Under the pieces are notes generated by a model. The model was given only the letters and a program-made list of their open reading frames with translations. It was not told the origin of the DNA and did not search any database. DNA of 64,000 nucleotides. It comes from Campylobacter jejuni. Lineage in GTDB: Bacteria > Campylobacterota > Campylobacteria > Campylobacterales > Campylobacteraceae. Within the stretch, counting starts at the first letter, position 1. Every line of letters begins with the position of its first letter. The stretch spans positions 62,001 through 126,000 of the forward strand of contig NZ_LN831025.1 in assembly GCF_001457695.1 (NCBI RefSeq). Reading direction: 5' to 3'. Below are positions 18,535 to 27,709 of this stretch, in pieces. The translations under genes were made by a program, and so were the position numbers.

Positions 18535-19418
18535 AATCATTTTTTAAGGCTTTAGGATGCGGTATAAAATTTATCAATACTTATTTTAAAACCTTTGTTT
18601 TATTGTTGATTGTTATATGGATTTTAATGCCTAGTGCAAATTCAAGCTCCAATCTTGCAAATTTAGAACGCATTGATTTAAAGGGTGAAATTTTTGATAG
18701 CTCTGAAGTTTTAGAAAAAATTATCAATGCTAAAAATGATAGCAATATCAAAGGAGTGCTTTTTGTTATAGACTCTCCTGGTGGAGCTTTTGCTCCTAGT
18801 ATGGAACTAGCTCTAGCTATAAAGGATTTAAAAATTAAAAAGCCTGTGCTTGTTTATGCAAGCGGAACTATGGCAAGCGGAAGTTATTTAGCAGGAGTTG
18901 GAGCCAATAAAATTTTAGCCAATCCAGCAAGTTTTATAGGCTCTATCGGTGTGATTATGCAAGGAGCTGATTTAAGCGGATTGGCTAATAAACTCGGTAT
19001 TAAAGAACAAACTATTCAAGCGGGTGAATTTAAAAGTGCTGGAACTTTTGCAAGAGCTTGGAATGAGAATGAAAGAAATTTTTTACAAGGTTTAATAGAT
19101 CAAAGTTATGATCTTTTTACAGGTTTTGTTGCTAAGGAAAGAGCATTAGATCTTAACAAAAAAGATCAATGGGCAAATGCAAGAGTGTTTTTAGCTGCCA
19201 AGGCTAAGGAGCTTGGTCTTATAGATGAGCTTAGTAATTATGAAAATGCTAAAAAGGAGCTTGAAAAACTTGCTAATGTTTCAAATCCTATTTGGAAAGA
19301 AGAAGATAAGATTGATAAATTTCTTAACCGCCTAGAAGGACAAGCATCAAGCTTGATAAGTAAAAGCTTAATCGAAATCGCTTATAAGACTAATAGCAGT
19401 TTTATAAACGCTAGATAA
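18522..19418 (+). CDS. sppA: Signal peptide peptidase SppA, short form
   Basis: A membrane-anchored serine protease that degrades released signal peptides. The 298-residue protein has one N-terminal membrane helix (about residues 23-37, KTFVLLLIVIWILM). The S49 catalytic domain contains DSPGG (85-89), the Ser in GTMASGSYLAG (S119), NPASFIGSIGVI and a candidate catalytic Lys in GEFKSAGTF (K171). This is the short, single-domain SppA as in Bacillus. It overlaps the preceding hydrolase gene. Confidence 0.93.
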   Translation: MQILKSFFKALGCGIKFINTYFKTFVLLLIVIWILMPSANSSSNLANLERIDLKGEIFDSSEVLEKIINAKNDSNIKGVLFVIDSPGGAFAPSMELALAIKDLKIKKPVLVYASGTMASGSYLAGVGANKILANPASFIGSIGVIMQGADLSGLANKLGIKEQTIQAGEFKSAGTFARAWNENERNFLQGLIDQSYDLFTGFVAKERALDLNKKDQWANARVFLAAKAKELGLIDELSNYENAKKELEKLANVSNPIWKEEDKIDKFLNRLEGQASSLISKSLIEIAYKTNSSFINAR

Positions 19419-19496
19419 AATATATAAATATTTTTATTTAATTTTTGTAATATTTTTATGCAATAATTATTTATATCTTAGATAAGGAGTAAAATA

Positions 19497-20528
19497 ATGA
19501 AAAAAAATATTGTTTTTTTCGAAGTTAAAGGTGGGAGTGATAAAGGTAAAGATGGTTATAGAAAAGATACTATGCCTATGGTAAATGCCTTAAAAGCTAA
19601 GGGTTGGAATGCTGAGGTGATTTTTTTTGAAGTGGGTAAAAAAGATGAAATTTACAAATATGTGAAAGAAAATTTTGATGGTTATGTTTCTCGCATCAAT
19701 CCTGGCAATCTTAAAGAAGAAAATGAGTATTTTGATATGTTAAGAAAACTTTGTGCCGATAAGCTTGTAGGTATGCCTCATCCTGATGCTATGATAGGTT
19801 ATGGTGCTAAAGATGCACTTACAAAATTAGCAGATACTGATCTTGTTCCAAGCGATACTTATGCTTACTATGATATTAAGACTTTTAAAGAAAATTTTCC
19901 AAAAAGTTTGGCTAAAGGTGAAAGGGTTTTAAAACAAAATCGTGGCTCTACAGGAGAGGGAATTTGGCGTGTGAGTGTAGAGGGTAATGTTAGTGGAGAT
20001 AGTTTGCCTTTAAACACAAAAATCAAATGTACAGAAGCTAAGGATAATCATGTAGAACATAGAGAGCTTGGGGAATTTATGGATTTTTGTGAGCAATATA
20101 TCATAGGTGATAATGGTATGCTTGTGGATATGACTTTTTTACCGCGCATTAAAGAAGGTGAAATCAGACTTTTAATGCTTTATAACACCCCTGTAAATGT
20201 AGTGCATAAAAAACCAGCCGAAGATGCTGATGCTTTTTCTGCTACGCTTTTTAGTGGGGCAAAATATCGCTATGATAAGCCAGAAGATTGGAAAACTTTG
20301 GTGGATATGTTTTTAGGCGAGCTTCCTAAGGTAAGGGAAAAATTAGGCAATTACGACTTACCATTGATTTGGACGGCTGATTTTATTTTAGATACTGATG
20401 AAAAGGGCAATGATAAATATGTTTTAGGCGAGATTAATTGTTCTTGTGTAGGTTTTACTTCTCATTTAGAACTTGCTGATGAAGTAGCTTCAAATATTAT
20501 TAATATTGTAAGTAAAACTAAGGCTTAG
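19497..20528 (+). CDS. ATP-grasp-like protein of unknown function (Cj0069 family)
   Basis: A 343-residue cytoplasmic protein conserved in Campylobacter. The layout resembles an ATP-grasp enzyme: an N-terminal Rossmann-like part (KKNIVFFEVKG and a Tyr/Asn-rich segment), then GYGAKDALTKLADTDLVPSD, a nucleotide-binding KQNRGSTGEGIWRV, and a C-terminal EINCSCVGFTSHLE in the position of the metal-binding ExN motif. Together these suggest a carboxylate-amine ligase, but substrate and pathway are unknown. AAGGAG precedes the ATG. Its stop overlaps the stop of the convergent zinc-ribbon gene by two bases. Confidence 0.78.
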   Translation: MKKNIVFFEVKGGSDKGKDGYRKDTMPMVNALKAKGWNAEVIFFEVGKKDEIYKYVKENFDGYVSRINPGNLKEENEYFDMLRKLCADKLVGMPHPDAMIGYGAKDALTKLADTDLVPSDTYAYYDIKTFKENFPKSLAKGERVLKQNRGSTGEGIWRVSVEGNVSGDSLPLNTKIKCTEAKDNHVEHRELGEFMDFCEQYIIGDNGMLVDMTFLPRIKEGEIRLLMLYNTPVNVVHKKPAEDADAFSATLFSGAKYRYDKPEDWKTLVDMFLGELPKVREKLGNYDLPLIWTADFILDTDEKGNDKYVLGEINCSCVGFTSHLELADEVASNIINIVSKTKA

Positions 20529-20698
20529 TCTTTAAGTTTAATGTCCATTTTATTATTACAAAATGGACATTCTTTTTCTATTGTTTTTAAGTTTGAGCTA
20601 TATTCTATCGAGAAAAAATTTTCACAAAATGAGCATTTTGTATCTTTGGTTAGTATAGGATAGGAATAGTCAAATTTATCCAAAATAAAATATTTTAT
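20525..20698 (-). CDS. Small zinc-ribbon protein with a non-standard start
   Basis: A reading frame of 57 codons with two CxxC pairs (KCSFCENFFS and ECPFCNNKMD), the mark of a small zinc ribbon. AAGGA at 20706-20710 is seven bases before codon ATA (20696-20698), where an ATG is expected. The first standard alternative is TTG at 20681-20683, 22 bases from the site and so poorly placed. Either the start codon has mutated from ATG to ATA or translation begins weakly. The frame itself is open to TAA at 20525. Function is unknown. Confidence 0.6.
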   Translation of the reverse strand: MKYFILDKFDYSYPILTKDTKCSFCENFFSIEYSSNLKTIEKECPFCNNKMDIKLKD

Positions 20699-20769
20699 TT
20701 TTTTATCCTTAAATTTCCTTCTTTGTCTAACTTATACTTTATTTATTATTTTAACGCATAAATAGTTAA

Positions 20770-21336
20770 TTAGAAATTTTCTGAATATTTTTTATAAAAC
20801 TGTATGGCTTCTTTACATTTTTTACATTTAAATTTTACACCCTTAAGTTGAATTTTTTGATGAATTCCAAAAGGTACATCATGCATTTGTCCTACGCATT
20901 CACATGTATAAAGATAAACTGCATTTTCATCATCTTTTTCTTCTTTGACTTCTTCAAAGCTTACTTCCCCATCATCTTCAGAAGCTAAAGAAGATCTTCT
21001 GTATTGTTCAACTTTCATATCTTCATAAAGTATATGTTCTAAAAGCCATTTTTTAGAAACTGTGTAAAGCTTCTCTTTTAAATCATTAGTGGACTTTATA
21101 TTTTTAATAAGATCTATCATGGATTGAATGATTTCTTTATGAATTCTTTTATGTTCTTCTAAGTCAGGATATCTTATAAGTTTCATGTATTTTTCTTCAT
21201 CATTAAAATGATCTTTCATGTAGTTAAAAAATTCAGCCAATAAAGCTTTTACATCATCCTTGTAAACAGGTTTATCAAACATAAACTCTACTTTACCTGC
21301 AAGTTCAAAAAGTTTTTGATGTTGAATGTCAATCAT
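20770..21336 (-). CDS. Second hemerythrin-like protein, N-terminus cut by a stop codon
   Basis: From ATG 21336 the product is 188 residues with hemerythrin ligands H6, H43, E47, H62, H66, H101 and D106, then a module with C145-x-C147 and C171-x2-C174 like that of the hemerythrin at 3381-4145. Upstream, the frame continues back through NEKYSIHDT to a TGA at 21364-21366 where the family has a Trp (PTW), and on to a TTG at 21385-21387 with AAGAAGG before it. So the original gene probably began at 21387 and lost its seventh codon to a TGG-to-TGA change. Ligands are all retained if the internal ATG is used, but no good ribosome-binding site precedes it. Its status between gene and pseudogene is open. 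Confidence 0.75.
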   Translation of the reverse strand: MIDIQHQKLFELAGKVEFMFDKPVYKDDVKALLAEFFNYMKDHFNDEEKYMKLIRYPDLEEHKRIHKEIIQSMIDLIKNIKSTNDLKEKLYTVSKKWLLEHILYEDMKVEQYRRSSLASEDDGEVSFEEVKEEKDDENAVYLYTCECVGQMHDVPFGIHQKIQLKGVKFKCKKCKEAIQFYKKYSENF

Positions 21337-21565
21337 TGTGTCATGAATACTGTATTTTTCATTTCAAGTTGGAATTAATTTATCCAAAAGCACCTTCTTT
21401 AATTTTTGTATTTAAAATTAATTTAATATATTTGAGTGAAATATTACATAATATTTTATTAAAATATTATTAATTAGAAATTATTTATTTTATTTATATT
21501 TGTATAATATAAAAAATATATATAATTAATATTAAAAATTAAGACTTACTGATTCTAGTATAGAA

Positions 21566-22222
21566 TCAGTAAATAATAATATGTGCAATTTGTGGCCCAT
21601 GAACACCAAAAACAGTGATAAGTTCTATATCTGCTGTTCTTGAAGGCCCTGCTATAAATAAGATATTAGTAGGTAAAATTTCATTTTCTTTTTTTACTAA
21701 ATTTAAAGCTTCGCTAAGACTTTTAACAACATTTTCTTTTTTAAGTAATACTATGCAAAGTTTAGGTGCAAGGCTTAGCATTCTAGGTTGGGTTTTACTT
21801 GAAGGTATAAGTGCAACTCCGTGAGAGCTTACCCCTGCTCTTGCGTGAATGATGGAAAAATCACTATGAAAAACTTCAGATCTTAAATTTTCGATTTCTT
21901 TATCAAAGCAAATCTTTTTTTCTGCTTTGATTTGTTCTAAATTTAAATTTAAATCCGCTCCATAAATCATACTTTTAAAGCCATATTTTGCGACAATTTC
22001 ATTGATTTTTTCTTCTAAGGTATCTTTTGTAGCATTTTCAACGATGTATTTGTTATCGCTCATTTTTTGCTTCATTTCTGTAAGCATATCTTGGGTTGTC
22101 TGGATATGTTCTACAGGATCTATACTTTCAATGCGCGTGAAAGTTGTTTCTTTGTAAGCTTTTTTAAGATGTTCTAAAATATTTGCTTTGCTTTTGCTTG
22201 AAATTTCATCGATTTTACTCAT
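21566..22222 (-). CDS. lutC: L-lactate utilisation protein LutC (LUD domain)
   Basis: One of three subunits of the non-flavin iron-sulfur L-lactate dehydrogenase (LutABC/LldEFG). The 218-residue protein has the LUD/YkgG fold with MIYGADLNLN, the HARAGVSSHGVALIPSS segment, and the end FIAGPSRTADIELITVFGVHGP, a strong family signature. It overlaps lutB by eight bases and is the last gene of the locus. Lactate oxidation would feed electrons to the menaquinone chain. Confidence 0.94.
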   Translation of the reverse strand: MSKIDEISSKSKANILEHLKKAYKETTFTRIESIDPVEHIQTTQDMLTEMKQKMSDNKYIVENATKDTLEEKINEIVAKYGFKSMIYGADLNLNLEQIKAEKKICFDKEIENLRSEVFHSDFSIIHARAGVSSHGVALIPSSKTQPRMLSLAPKLCIVLLKKENVVKSLSEALNLVKKENEILPTNILFIAGPSRTADIELITVFGVHGPQIAHIIIY

Positions 22223-23654
22223 AGCTTACTCCTTCTAGTTTTTGCACTTCTTTATAAAGATCCATTTTAATTTGAGGTAATTCTTTAAAAGCGTGCCATT
22301 TTTTAATCACAGGCAAAATGCTTGCGAAATTTTGTACCGTCCAGTTGAAATAATGTGCTTTTGAAAGTGAAAAACGCCATTTATCGCCATTGGTTGCGAT
22401 ATTTTTAAATTGTTTAAAAGCAAAGGCTTCTAGGGCATTGTGATGAACATTATTTGCTCCTAAAGGTGGATTTTTACCTTGTCCTATTTTATCACATCTT
22501 AATTTGCGAATAAGATCAGCTAAAGGAATTTGCACGGGACAAACTTCAGAACAACGCCCACAAAGTGAACAGAAATTTAAAATATCTCCTGTATGATCTA
22601 TACCAAAAATATTAGGACTGATTACTTCTCCTATAGGTCCTGGATAAGTGGTTTGATAGGCATGTCCGCCGATTTGATCGTAAACAGGGCAAAAATTCAT
22701 ACAAGCTCCACATCGAATACAACGCAAAGCCTCATAATAATCCTCATGAGCTAACATTTTAGAGCGATTGTGATCAAATAAAATCACATGTACTTCTTTA
22801 GGGCCATCTAAATCTCCATTTTTTCTAGGACCTGTGATGATATTGTTATAAGTTGGGATAAATTGTCCTGTAGCTGAAGGAGTGAGTAAAGAAACCATAG
22901 TAGCCGCATCTTCAAAGCTTTCCATGACTTTTTCTATGCCGCAAAGTGCGATATGAATGTCAGGTGCTGTAGTGCACATTCTGCCATTTCCTTCATTTTC
23001 TATAAGCCAAAAAGCTCCTTCTCTTGACATGGCAAAATTGACTCCGCTAAGTCCAAGTTTTAAGCCTTCAAAATCTTTTCTTAAATGCTCTCTAGCTACC
23101 GCATTTAAACTTTCAGGTTCATTGTTTTCTAAATTTGCTCCTAATTTTTCTTTGAAAATTTCTCCGATTTCATGACGGTTTCTATGTATAGCAGGTACAA
23201 CTATATGTAAAGGAGGCTCTTTGTTAAGTTGTAAAATAAGCTCTCCAAGATCGGTTTCTATAGCTTTTAAACCTTTTTTTTCTAGGTAGTGATTTAGGCC
23301 TATTTCTTCGCTTGCCATAGACTTGCCTTTTAAAAGCTTGGTGATATTTTTTTCTTTCATGATTTCATAGACGATTTCACAGGCATCTTCATCACTACTT
23401 GCCCAATGCACCTTAATGCCATTTTTTGTAGCATTTTTTTCAAATTCTAAAAGCCTTTCTTCTAAACTCATTAAGGCATTATTCTTAGCTTGTTTAGCTT
23501 TAGTTCTTAAACCCTGCCAGTCTTTAAATCTAGCATCAATAACATTGAGTCTATTTTTTTGTAAAGTATGCATGGCAGTCATTAAATTTTCTTGCATTTG
23601 CTTGTCATTGAGTTTAATTTGAACGATTTGTTCGTGAGGAATTTTTTGACTCAT
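22215..23654 (-). CDS. lutB: L-lactate utilisation iron-sulfur protein LutB
   Basis: The 479-residue central subunit has an N-terminal LUD-type domain (GKSMASEEIGLNHYLEKKG, VVPAIHRNRHEIGEIF, NFAMSREGAFWLIENEGNG). Two 4Fe-4S ferredoxin motifs follow: CIRCGACMNFCPVY and CSLCGRCSEVCPVQIP. The C-terminal region is rich in Phe and Lys. It lies between lutA and lutC with short overlaps on both sides, so the three proteins are made together. Length and motifs are normal. Confidence 0.96.
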   Translation of the reverse strand: MSQKIPHEQIVQIKLNDKQMQENLMTAMHTLQKNRLNVIDARFKDWQGLRTKAKQAKNNALMSLEERLLEFEKNATKNGIKVHWASSDEDACEIVYEIMKEKNITKLLKGKSMASEEIGLNHYLEKKGLKAIETDLGELILQLNKEPPLHIVVPAIHRNRHEIGEIFKEKLGANLENNEPESLNAVAREHLRKDFEGLKLGLSGVNFAMSREGAFWLIENEGNGRMCTTAPDIHIALCGIEKVMESFEDAATMVSLLTPSATGQFIPTYNNIITGPRKNGDLDGPKEVHVILFDHNRSKMLAHEDYYEALRCIRCGACMNFCPVYDQIGGHAYQTTYPGPIGEVISPNIFGIDHTGDILNFCSLCGRCSEVCPVQIPLADLIRKLRCDKIGQGKNPPLGANNVHHNALEAFAFKQFKNIATNGDKWRFSLSKAHYFNWTVQNFASILPVIKKWHAFKELPQIKMDLYKEVQKLEGVSYE

Positions 23655-24391
23655 AGTCTTTCTCCTTCTAAGCGTTTAAGTAAAAAGTCATATAAATGCA
23701 TGCCTTTTATATCTAAACCCATTCTTTTCATTGTGCCATCTATATTTAAAAGACAACCTCCATCGCCACTGATGAGATATTTTGCACCGCTATTTTGTAT
23801 ATCTTTGATTTTGCTTCTTACCATAGCGTTTGAAATTTCAGGCTCTTTTACTGAAAAGGTTCCGCCAAAACCGCAGCATTCTTCTTCGTATTGAAGTTCT
23901 ACTAATTCTACATTTTTTAGTTTTTTGATAAGATTCTTACTTGCTTGTATGCTTTTTTGCACTCTTAAAGCATGGCAATTAGAATGCCAAGTTACTTTTA
24001 TAGGTGCACCTTTATCTTCATAATCTACTTTTAAAACTTCATCAAGGTATTGTGAAAGTTCTATAACCCTAGAGCTAAAATCTTTGACTTTAGAAAATTC
24101 AGGTCTGTTTTTAAAAAGTTCTTTATAGTCATGACTCATCATACCCGCACAAGAACCACTTGGCACAACGATGGGATAATCTTTATCAAATAAATCTACA
24201 TTATATAAAGCAATCTCACGACTTTCATCGAAATAACCTGAGTTAAAAGAAGGTTGAGCACAACAGGTTTGATTTTTTTTAAAAATCACTTCAATACCTT
24301 CACGCCTTAAAAGTTTTATTGCATTTAAAACGCTTTGTTGCATAGCAGCAGTTCCTAAGCATGTGGCGTAAAAATACACCTTTTTCATCAT
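23651..24391 (-). CDS. lutA: L-lactate utilisation protein LutA (CCG-domain Fe-S subunit)
   Basis: The 246-residue protein carries two CCG (cysteine-rich) domains, which ligate noncubane Fe-S clusters in heterodisulfide reductase-like enzymes. The signatures are TCCAQPSFNSGY with VPSGSCAGMM, and the second copy WHSNCHALR with EECCGFGGTFSVKEPEIS. The ATG at 24391 is followed by another at 24388; AAGGAGA precedes them. It overlaps lutB by four bases. A gap with a strong hairpin (24459-24489) separates it from the permease. Confidence 0.95.
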   Translation of the reverse strand: MMKKVYFYATCLGTAAMQQSVLNAIKLLRREGIEVIFKKNQTCCAQPSFNSGYFDESREIALYNVDLFDKDYPIVVPSGSCAGMMSHDYKELFKNRPEFSKVKDFSSRVIELSQYLDEVLKVDYEDKGAPIKVTWHSNCHALRVQKSIQASKNLIKKLKNVELVELQYEEECCGFGGTFSVKEPEISNAMVRSKIKDIQNSGAKYLISGDGGCLLNIDGTMKRMGLDIKGMHLYDFLLKRLEGERL

Positions 24392-24458
24392 CTCTCCTTT
24401 TGGGATAATTTAGGATAAATACTCTAATCCTGTAAAAATAAAAGCAAAGTAAAATTTC

Positions 24459-24489
24459 CAACAAATATTCTAAAAACGAATATTTGTTG
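24459..24489 (-). terminator. Hairpin between lctP and lutA
   Basis: A perfect 12-bp inverted repeat (24459-24470 and 24478-24489) with a 7-base loop sits in the 119-base gap. On the minus strand it is followed by a short mixed T-rich stretch, not a clean U-tract. It may be a partial terminator or a stabilising stem that lowers lutABC relative to the permease. Confidence 0.55.
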
Positions 24490-24510
24490 AAATAAAACTT
24501 AAATTTTTAA

Positions 24511-26193
24511 TTATTTCACTATAACTTCAGGGATGATTCCTTGTAAGAAAAAAGCTATAATGCAAGTCCAAATTCCTATTAAAACAATAAAAGCTACAGA
24601 ATATTTTAATGTGAATTTGAAAAGATCAGATTCTTTTCCTACAAGTCCAACCGCCGCGCAAGCTATAGCAATGCTTTGCGGACTGATCATCTTTCCAACG
24701 ACTCCGCCTACTGAATTAGCCGCTAAAAATAAAGCTTCACTAATACCTAGTTTTTGAGCGCTTACTTGTTGCAAGGTTCCAAAAAGTAAATTAGCACTTG
24801 TATCAGAGCCTGTTAAAAATACCCCTATCCAACCAATGATTGGTGAAAAGAAAGAAAAAGCATTACCTGTGTGTGCAAAAGCAAGCCCTAAGGTAGTGCT
24901 CATACCGCTATTTTTAGAAATAAAAGCAAAAGCCACAACCAAACCTATGGTAATACAAGGTATAGCCATTTCTTTTAAGGTAACCCAAAAGCATTCTGCA
25001 GCATCTTCGGCTTTGATTTTTAAAATAGCTATAGTTAGAAAAGCGGCAAGTAAAATCGCTGTTCCTGCTTGAGCTACGGTTTTTCCATTGATTAAATCTA
25101 CACTCAAGGCCAAAGATAAAGGCTTAGCTTCTCCTATGCCTGTGATAGAAGGGCTTAAAATTCCAGCTGTGATATTGCTAAATTGTAAAGTAATACTTGT
25201 ATAGCTTAAAATTCCGTCCTTATCAAAGAGAGCTTTAAACCAAGGTTGTGTCCAAATGATAATACAAACAATGAGTAAAATAAAAGGTGACCAAGCTTTT
25301 AAAATTTGATTAAAACTTAAGGTGTTATCTTGAGTGAAATTGCTTTCATTGTCAAATCTAAAAATATTTTTTGGTTTCCAAAATTTTAAAAATATAGTTG
25401 TAACCGCTAAAGAAACTACAGCTGAAATAATATCAGGCAATTCCGCTCCTAAGTGATTTGAGCTTAAAAATTGAGTAGTTGTAAAACTTAGCGCCGCAAC
25501 TAAAATAGCTGGAAAAGTTTCTTTAACGCCTTTAAATCCATCCATTAAAAAAACTATGAAAAAAGGTATAGTAAGGCTTAAAGGAACTAGCATTCTACCT
25601 ACCATGGCAGAAACTGAATGCTGTTCTATGCCGACAAGATTTGCCATAGCAATAATAGGAATTCCCACCGCACCAAAAGCAACAGGAGCGGTATTTGCGA
25701 TAAGACAAAGCCCTGCAGCTTGTAAAGGACGCAAGCCAAGTCCTACTAAAAGTGCAGCGGTTATAGCCACAGGGCCACCAAAACCTATAGCACCCTCTAA
25801 AAATGAACCAAAACAAAAACCTATTAAAATCACTTGAATTCTATGATCTGGAGTAATGCTCATCACGCTTTTTTTAATGATTTCAAAAGAACCTGACTTG
25901 ATAGAAAGTTTGTAAAGAAAGATTGCCGCGATGATAATCCAAGCTATAGGCCACATACCATTTGTAAAGCCTTGAATAAAACTTGCACCCACTAAATTCC
26001 AAGGCATTTTATAGGCAAATAAAGCTACCAAAGTAGCAAGTATAACAGTTAAAAAACCTGCTTGATAGCCTTTAAGTTTTAAAACAACCAAACAAACTAA
26101 AAAACATAGTATAGGTAAAAATGCCACTAAAGCACTTAGCCAAATGTTTGAAAAAGGGTCATAAATTTGTTGCCATGTTAAAATTTGTTCCAA
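24511..26193 (-). CDS. lctP: L-lactate permease
   Basis: A 560-residue inner-membrane transporter of the LctP family, which imports L-lactate with protons. About a dozen hydrophobic segments are visible. Family motifs are GFCFGSFLEGAIGFGGPVAI, NTAPVAFGAVGIPI and, near the C-terminus, LTGSDTSANLLFGTLQ and AANSVGGVVGKMISPQSIAI. The first gene of the lactate locus, it has AAGGAGG before its ATG and is followed by lutABC on the same strand, so uptake and oxidation are encoded together. Confidence 0.96.
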   Translation of the reverse strand: MEQILTWQQIYDPFSNIWLSALVAFLPILCFLVCLVVLKLKGYQAGFLTVILATLVALFAYKMPWNLVGASFIQGFTNGMWPIAWIIIAAIFLYKLSIKSGSFEIIKKSVMSITPDHRIQVILIGFCFGSFLEGAIGFGGPVAITAALLVGLGLRPLQAAGLCLIANTAPVAFGAVGIPIIAMANLVGIEQHSVSAMVGRMLVPLSLTIPFFIVFLMDGFKGVKETFPAILVAALSFTTTQFLSSNHLGAELPDIISAVVSLAVTTIFLKFWKPKNIFRFDNESNFTQDNTLSFNQILKAWSPFILLIVCIIIWTQPWFKALFDKDGILSYTSITLQFSNITAGILSPSITGIGEAKPLSLALSVDLINGKTVAQAGTAILLAAFLTIAILKIKAEDAAECFWVTLKEMAIPCITIGLVVAFAFISKNSGMSTTLGLAFAHTGNAFSFFSPIIGWIGVFLTGSDTSANLLFGTLQQVSAQKLGISEALFLAANSVGGVVGKMISPQSIAIACAAVGLVGKESDLFKFTLKYSVAFIVLIGIWTCIIAFFLQGIIPEVIVK

Positions 26194-26364
26194 TTTTTCC
26201 TCCTTGATAATTATTATGTATAAATTTATTGTAACAAAAAATTACATTAAAATAAAAAAATTATAGAGTAAAGTAAATTACATTGTATTATTATTAATTA
26301 TTTTGTGTATTTTAGTAATATCATAAATATTAAATAAATATAAAAATAGAACAAGATAAAAATC

Positions 26365-26935
26365 TTATTCTAAAGGGGTAGCAGCTGTTAAAGGTGGGGT
26401 TATAATCATTAGTTCATTTACTTCAGCAAAAAAATTAGGATCTAAGGTGCAAGGGGCTATTCCAAAGCGTTTTTGTATAGGAATATTTGGATTCAAAAAA
26501 GTTACTATACATTCATCAGATTCTAAAACTAAAGAACGAATTTGCACAGCTGAAGTTGTTGTTGGCATTATAGAAAATACAGTTTCTAATTTACCATCTT
26601 TTAGATCATCTTGACAAGATTTTGCTCCAAAGGTTCCATCTTTTAAGATGGCCAAACAAAGATCGCTTTCCTTTGGATTTATAAATTGCACATAACCAAA
26701 AGGAAGTTCATCAGCTAATTTATCTTTTTGTTTTAACTCATCGCTTAAAACAATTTCTTTAATATTCCAAATTTTGATCAATAGGATCTTTTGAGGTATC
26801 CCTAAAGGCGCTTAAAAAAATTCCCGTTTCCAAACTTCTTATAGAAACCATTTCGGTAAAATCTTTCAAATCTCCAGTAGGAGTTGCAAAGGTTAAAGTT
26901 ATAAACATAAAAAACAAAGTAATAATTTTTTTCAT
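26365..26935 (-). pseudogene. cdtC: Cytolethal distending toxin subunit C, frameshifted
   Basis: CdtC, with CdtA, binds host membranes to deliver CdtB. The gene starts with MKKIITLFFMFITLTFA, a signal peptide, and reads correctly through DTSKDPIDQN. An extra T in the codons for DQNW (about 26775-26779) shifts the frame, giving LEY and a stop. The remainder (NIKEIVLSDELKQKDK to the natural end TAATPLE) is intact in another frame down to 26365. The ricin-like lectin region is therefore not translated. One single-base lesion accounts for the loss. Confidence 0.93.
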
Positions 26936-26941
26936 ATTAAA

Positions 26942-27709
26942 TGTCCTAAAATTTACTGAAAATGATCTTAAACTTGCAAGCATTAAAATCGCAGCTAAAG
27001 GCGGTGGAGTATAGGTTTGTTGTCTATTTGAATTTCCTATAATTGCATAATCAAGAGTTCTTCCGCTTGCTTGAGTTGCACTAGTTGGAAAAACCACTCT
27101 AATTCTATTTGCTAATTCTCTATCCGCTGTACTTGTTATAGTAGAAGGATCACGGTTAAAATCCTCTGCTATCATCCAGTTAACTTGAGACATATTTGCA
27201 AAATGTGTATCTACGGCTGTGATAATTGCTTCTACATCTGTTCCTCCATTGGCTAAAGCATGGATATTGAAAAAAGCATCATTTCCATTGCGAATTCCTA
27301 TAATGGGTCTTGAAACTGTAGTAGGTGGAGGTAAAACAATCACTTCTTCAGCCTGTGTTCTTGAAACTATAGCTAAATTTCACGATTAGCTCCTACATCA
27401 ACGCGAGAATAATAAAAACCCTATCAGGCCTTGAAAGAGTTCCCAAATTCCACTCATATTCATCAATAGGTGTTCCACCTTGTACACATGGCGTCCTGTT
27501 GGAGTGGCTGTTCTTGGTAAAGTTTCTGCTTCTTGTATCATTAAGATATCTAAGGGGTTTGCTCCACTTACAAGTTGTCTTACGCTAACACTCCATTTGC
27601 TTTCTGTGGCTGCGGATGAGCCTTGCAAATTCCAAGTGCCAACATTAAAATTTTCTAAATTTGCAAAAGTAAGGTTAAAAGATAAAAATAAACATATAAT
27701 TTTTTTCAT
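26942..27709 (-). pseudogene. cdtB: Cytolethal distending toxin subunit B (DNase I-like), multiply broken
   Basis: CdtB is the toxin's DNase I-like nuclease. The start ATG (27709) overlaps the cdtA stop, and the signal peptide and NVGTWNLQGSSAATESKW are normal. The frame is lost at about 27478-27484 after TGRHV. By comparison with my memory of the intact gene, a 4-base deletion lies near 27410-27416 and a 1-base deletion near 27380. The last part (from VLPPPTTVSRP at about 27340) is back in one frame, but the catalytic SDHFP segment has been deleted, so SLRS is joined to FSVNF. GDFN also reads EDFN. The normal stop is lost, so this frame runs on into cdtC. No active enzyme can be made. Confidence 0.94.

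Noticed and set aside
21388..21565. Regulatory RNA or small gene in the AT-rich gap before the second hemerythrin
   Set aside because: Almost pure A/T with no stable stem or ORF; nothing can be supported.
25595..25816. Antisense ORF within the lactate permease gene, rich in Cys and Trp
   Set aside because: It is a shadow of lctP codons in another frame, has no ribosome-binding site and unusual composition.
26759..27343. A single fused gene from the end of cdtB into cdtC
   Set aside because: The open frame is only the by-product of deletions that removed the cdtB stop; it lacks a signal peptide and ends in a frameshift.
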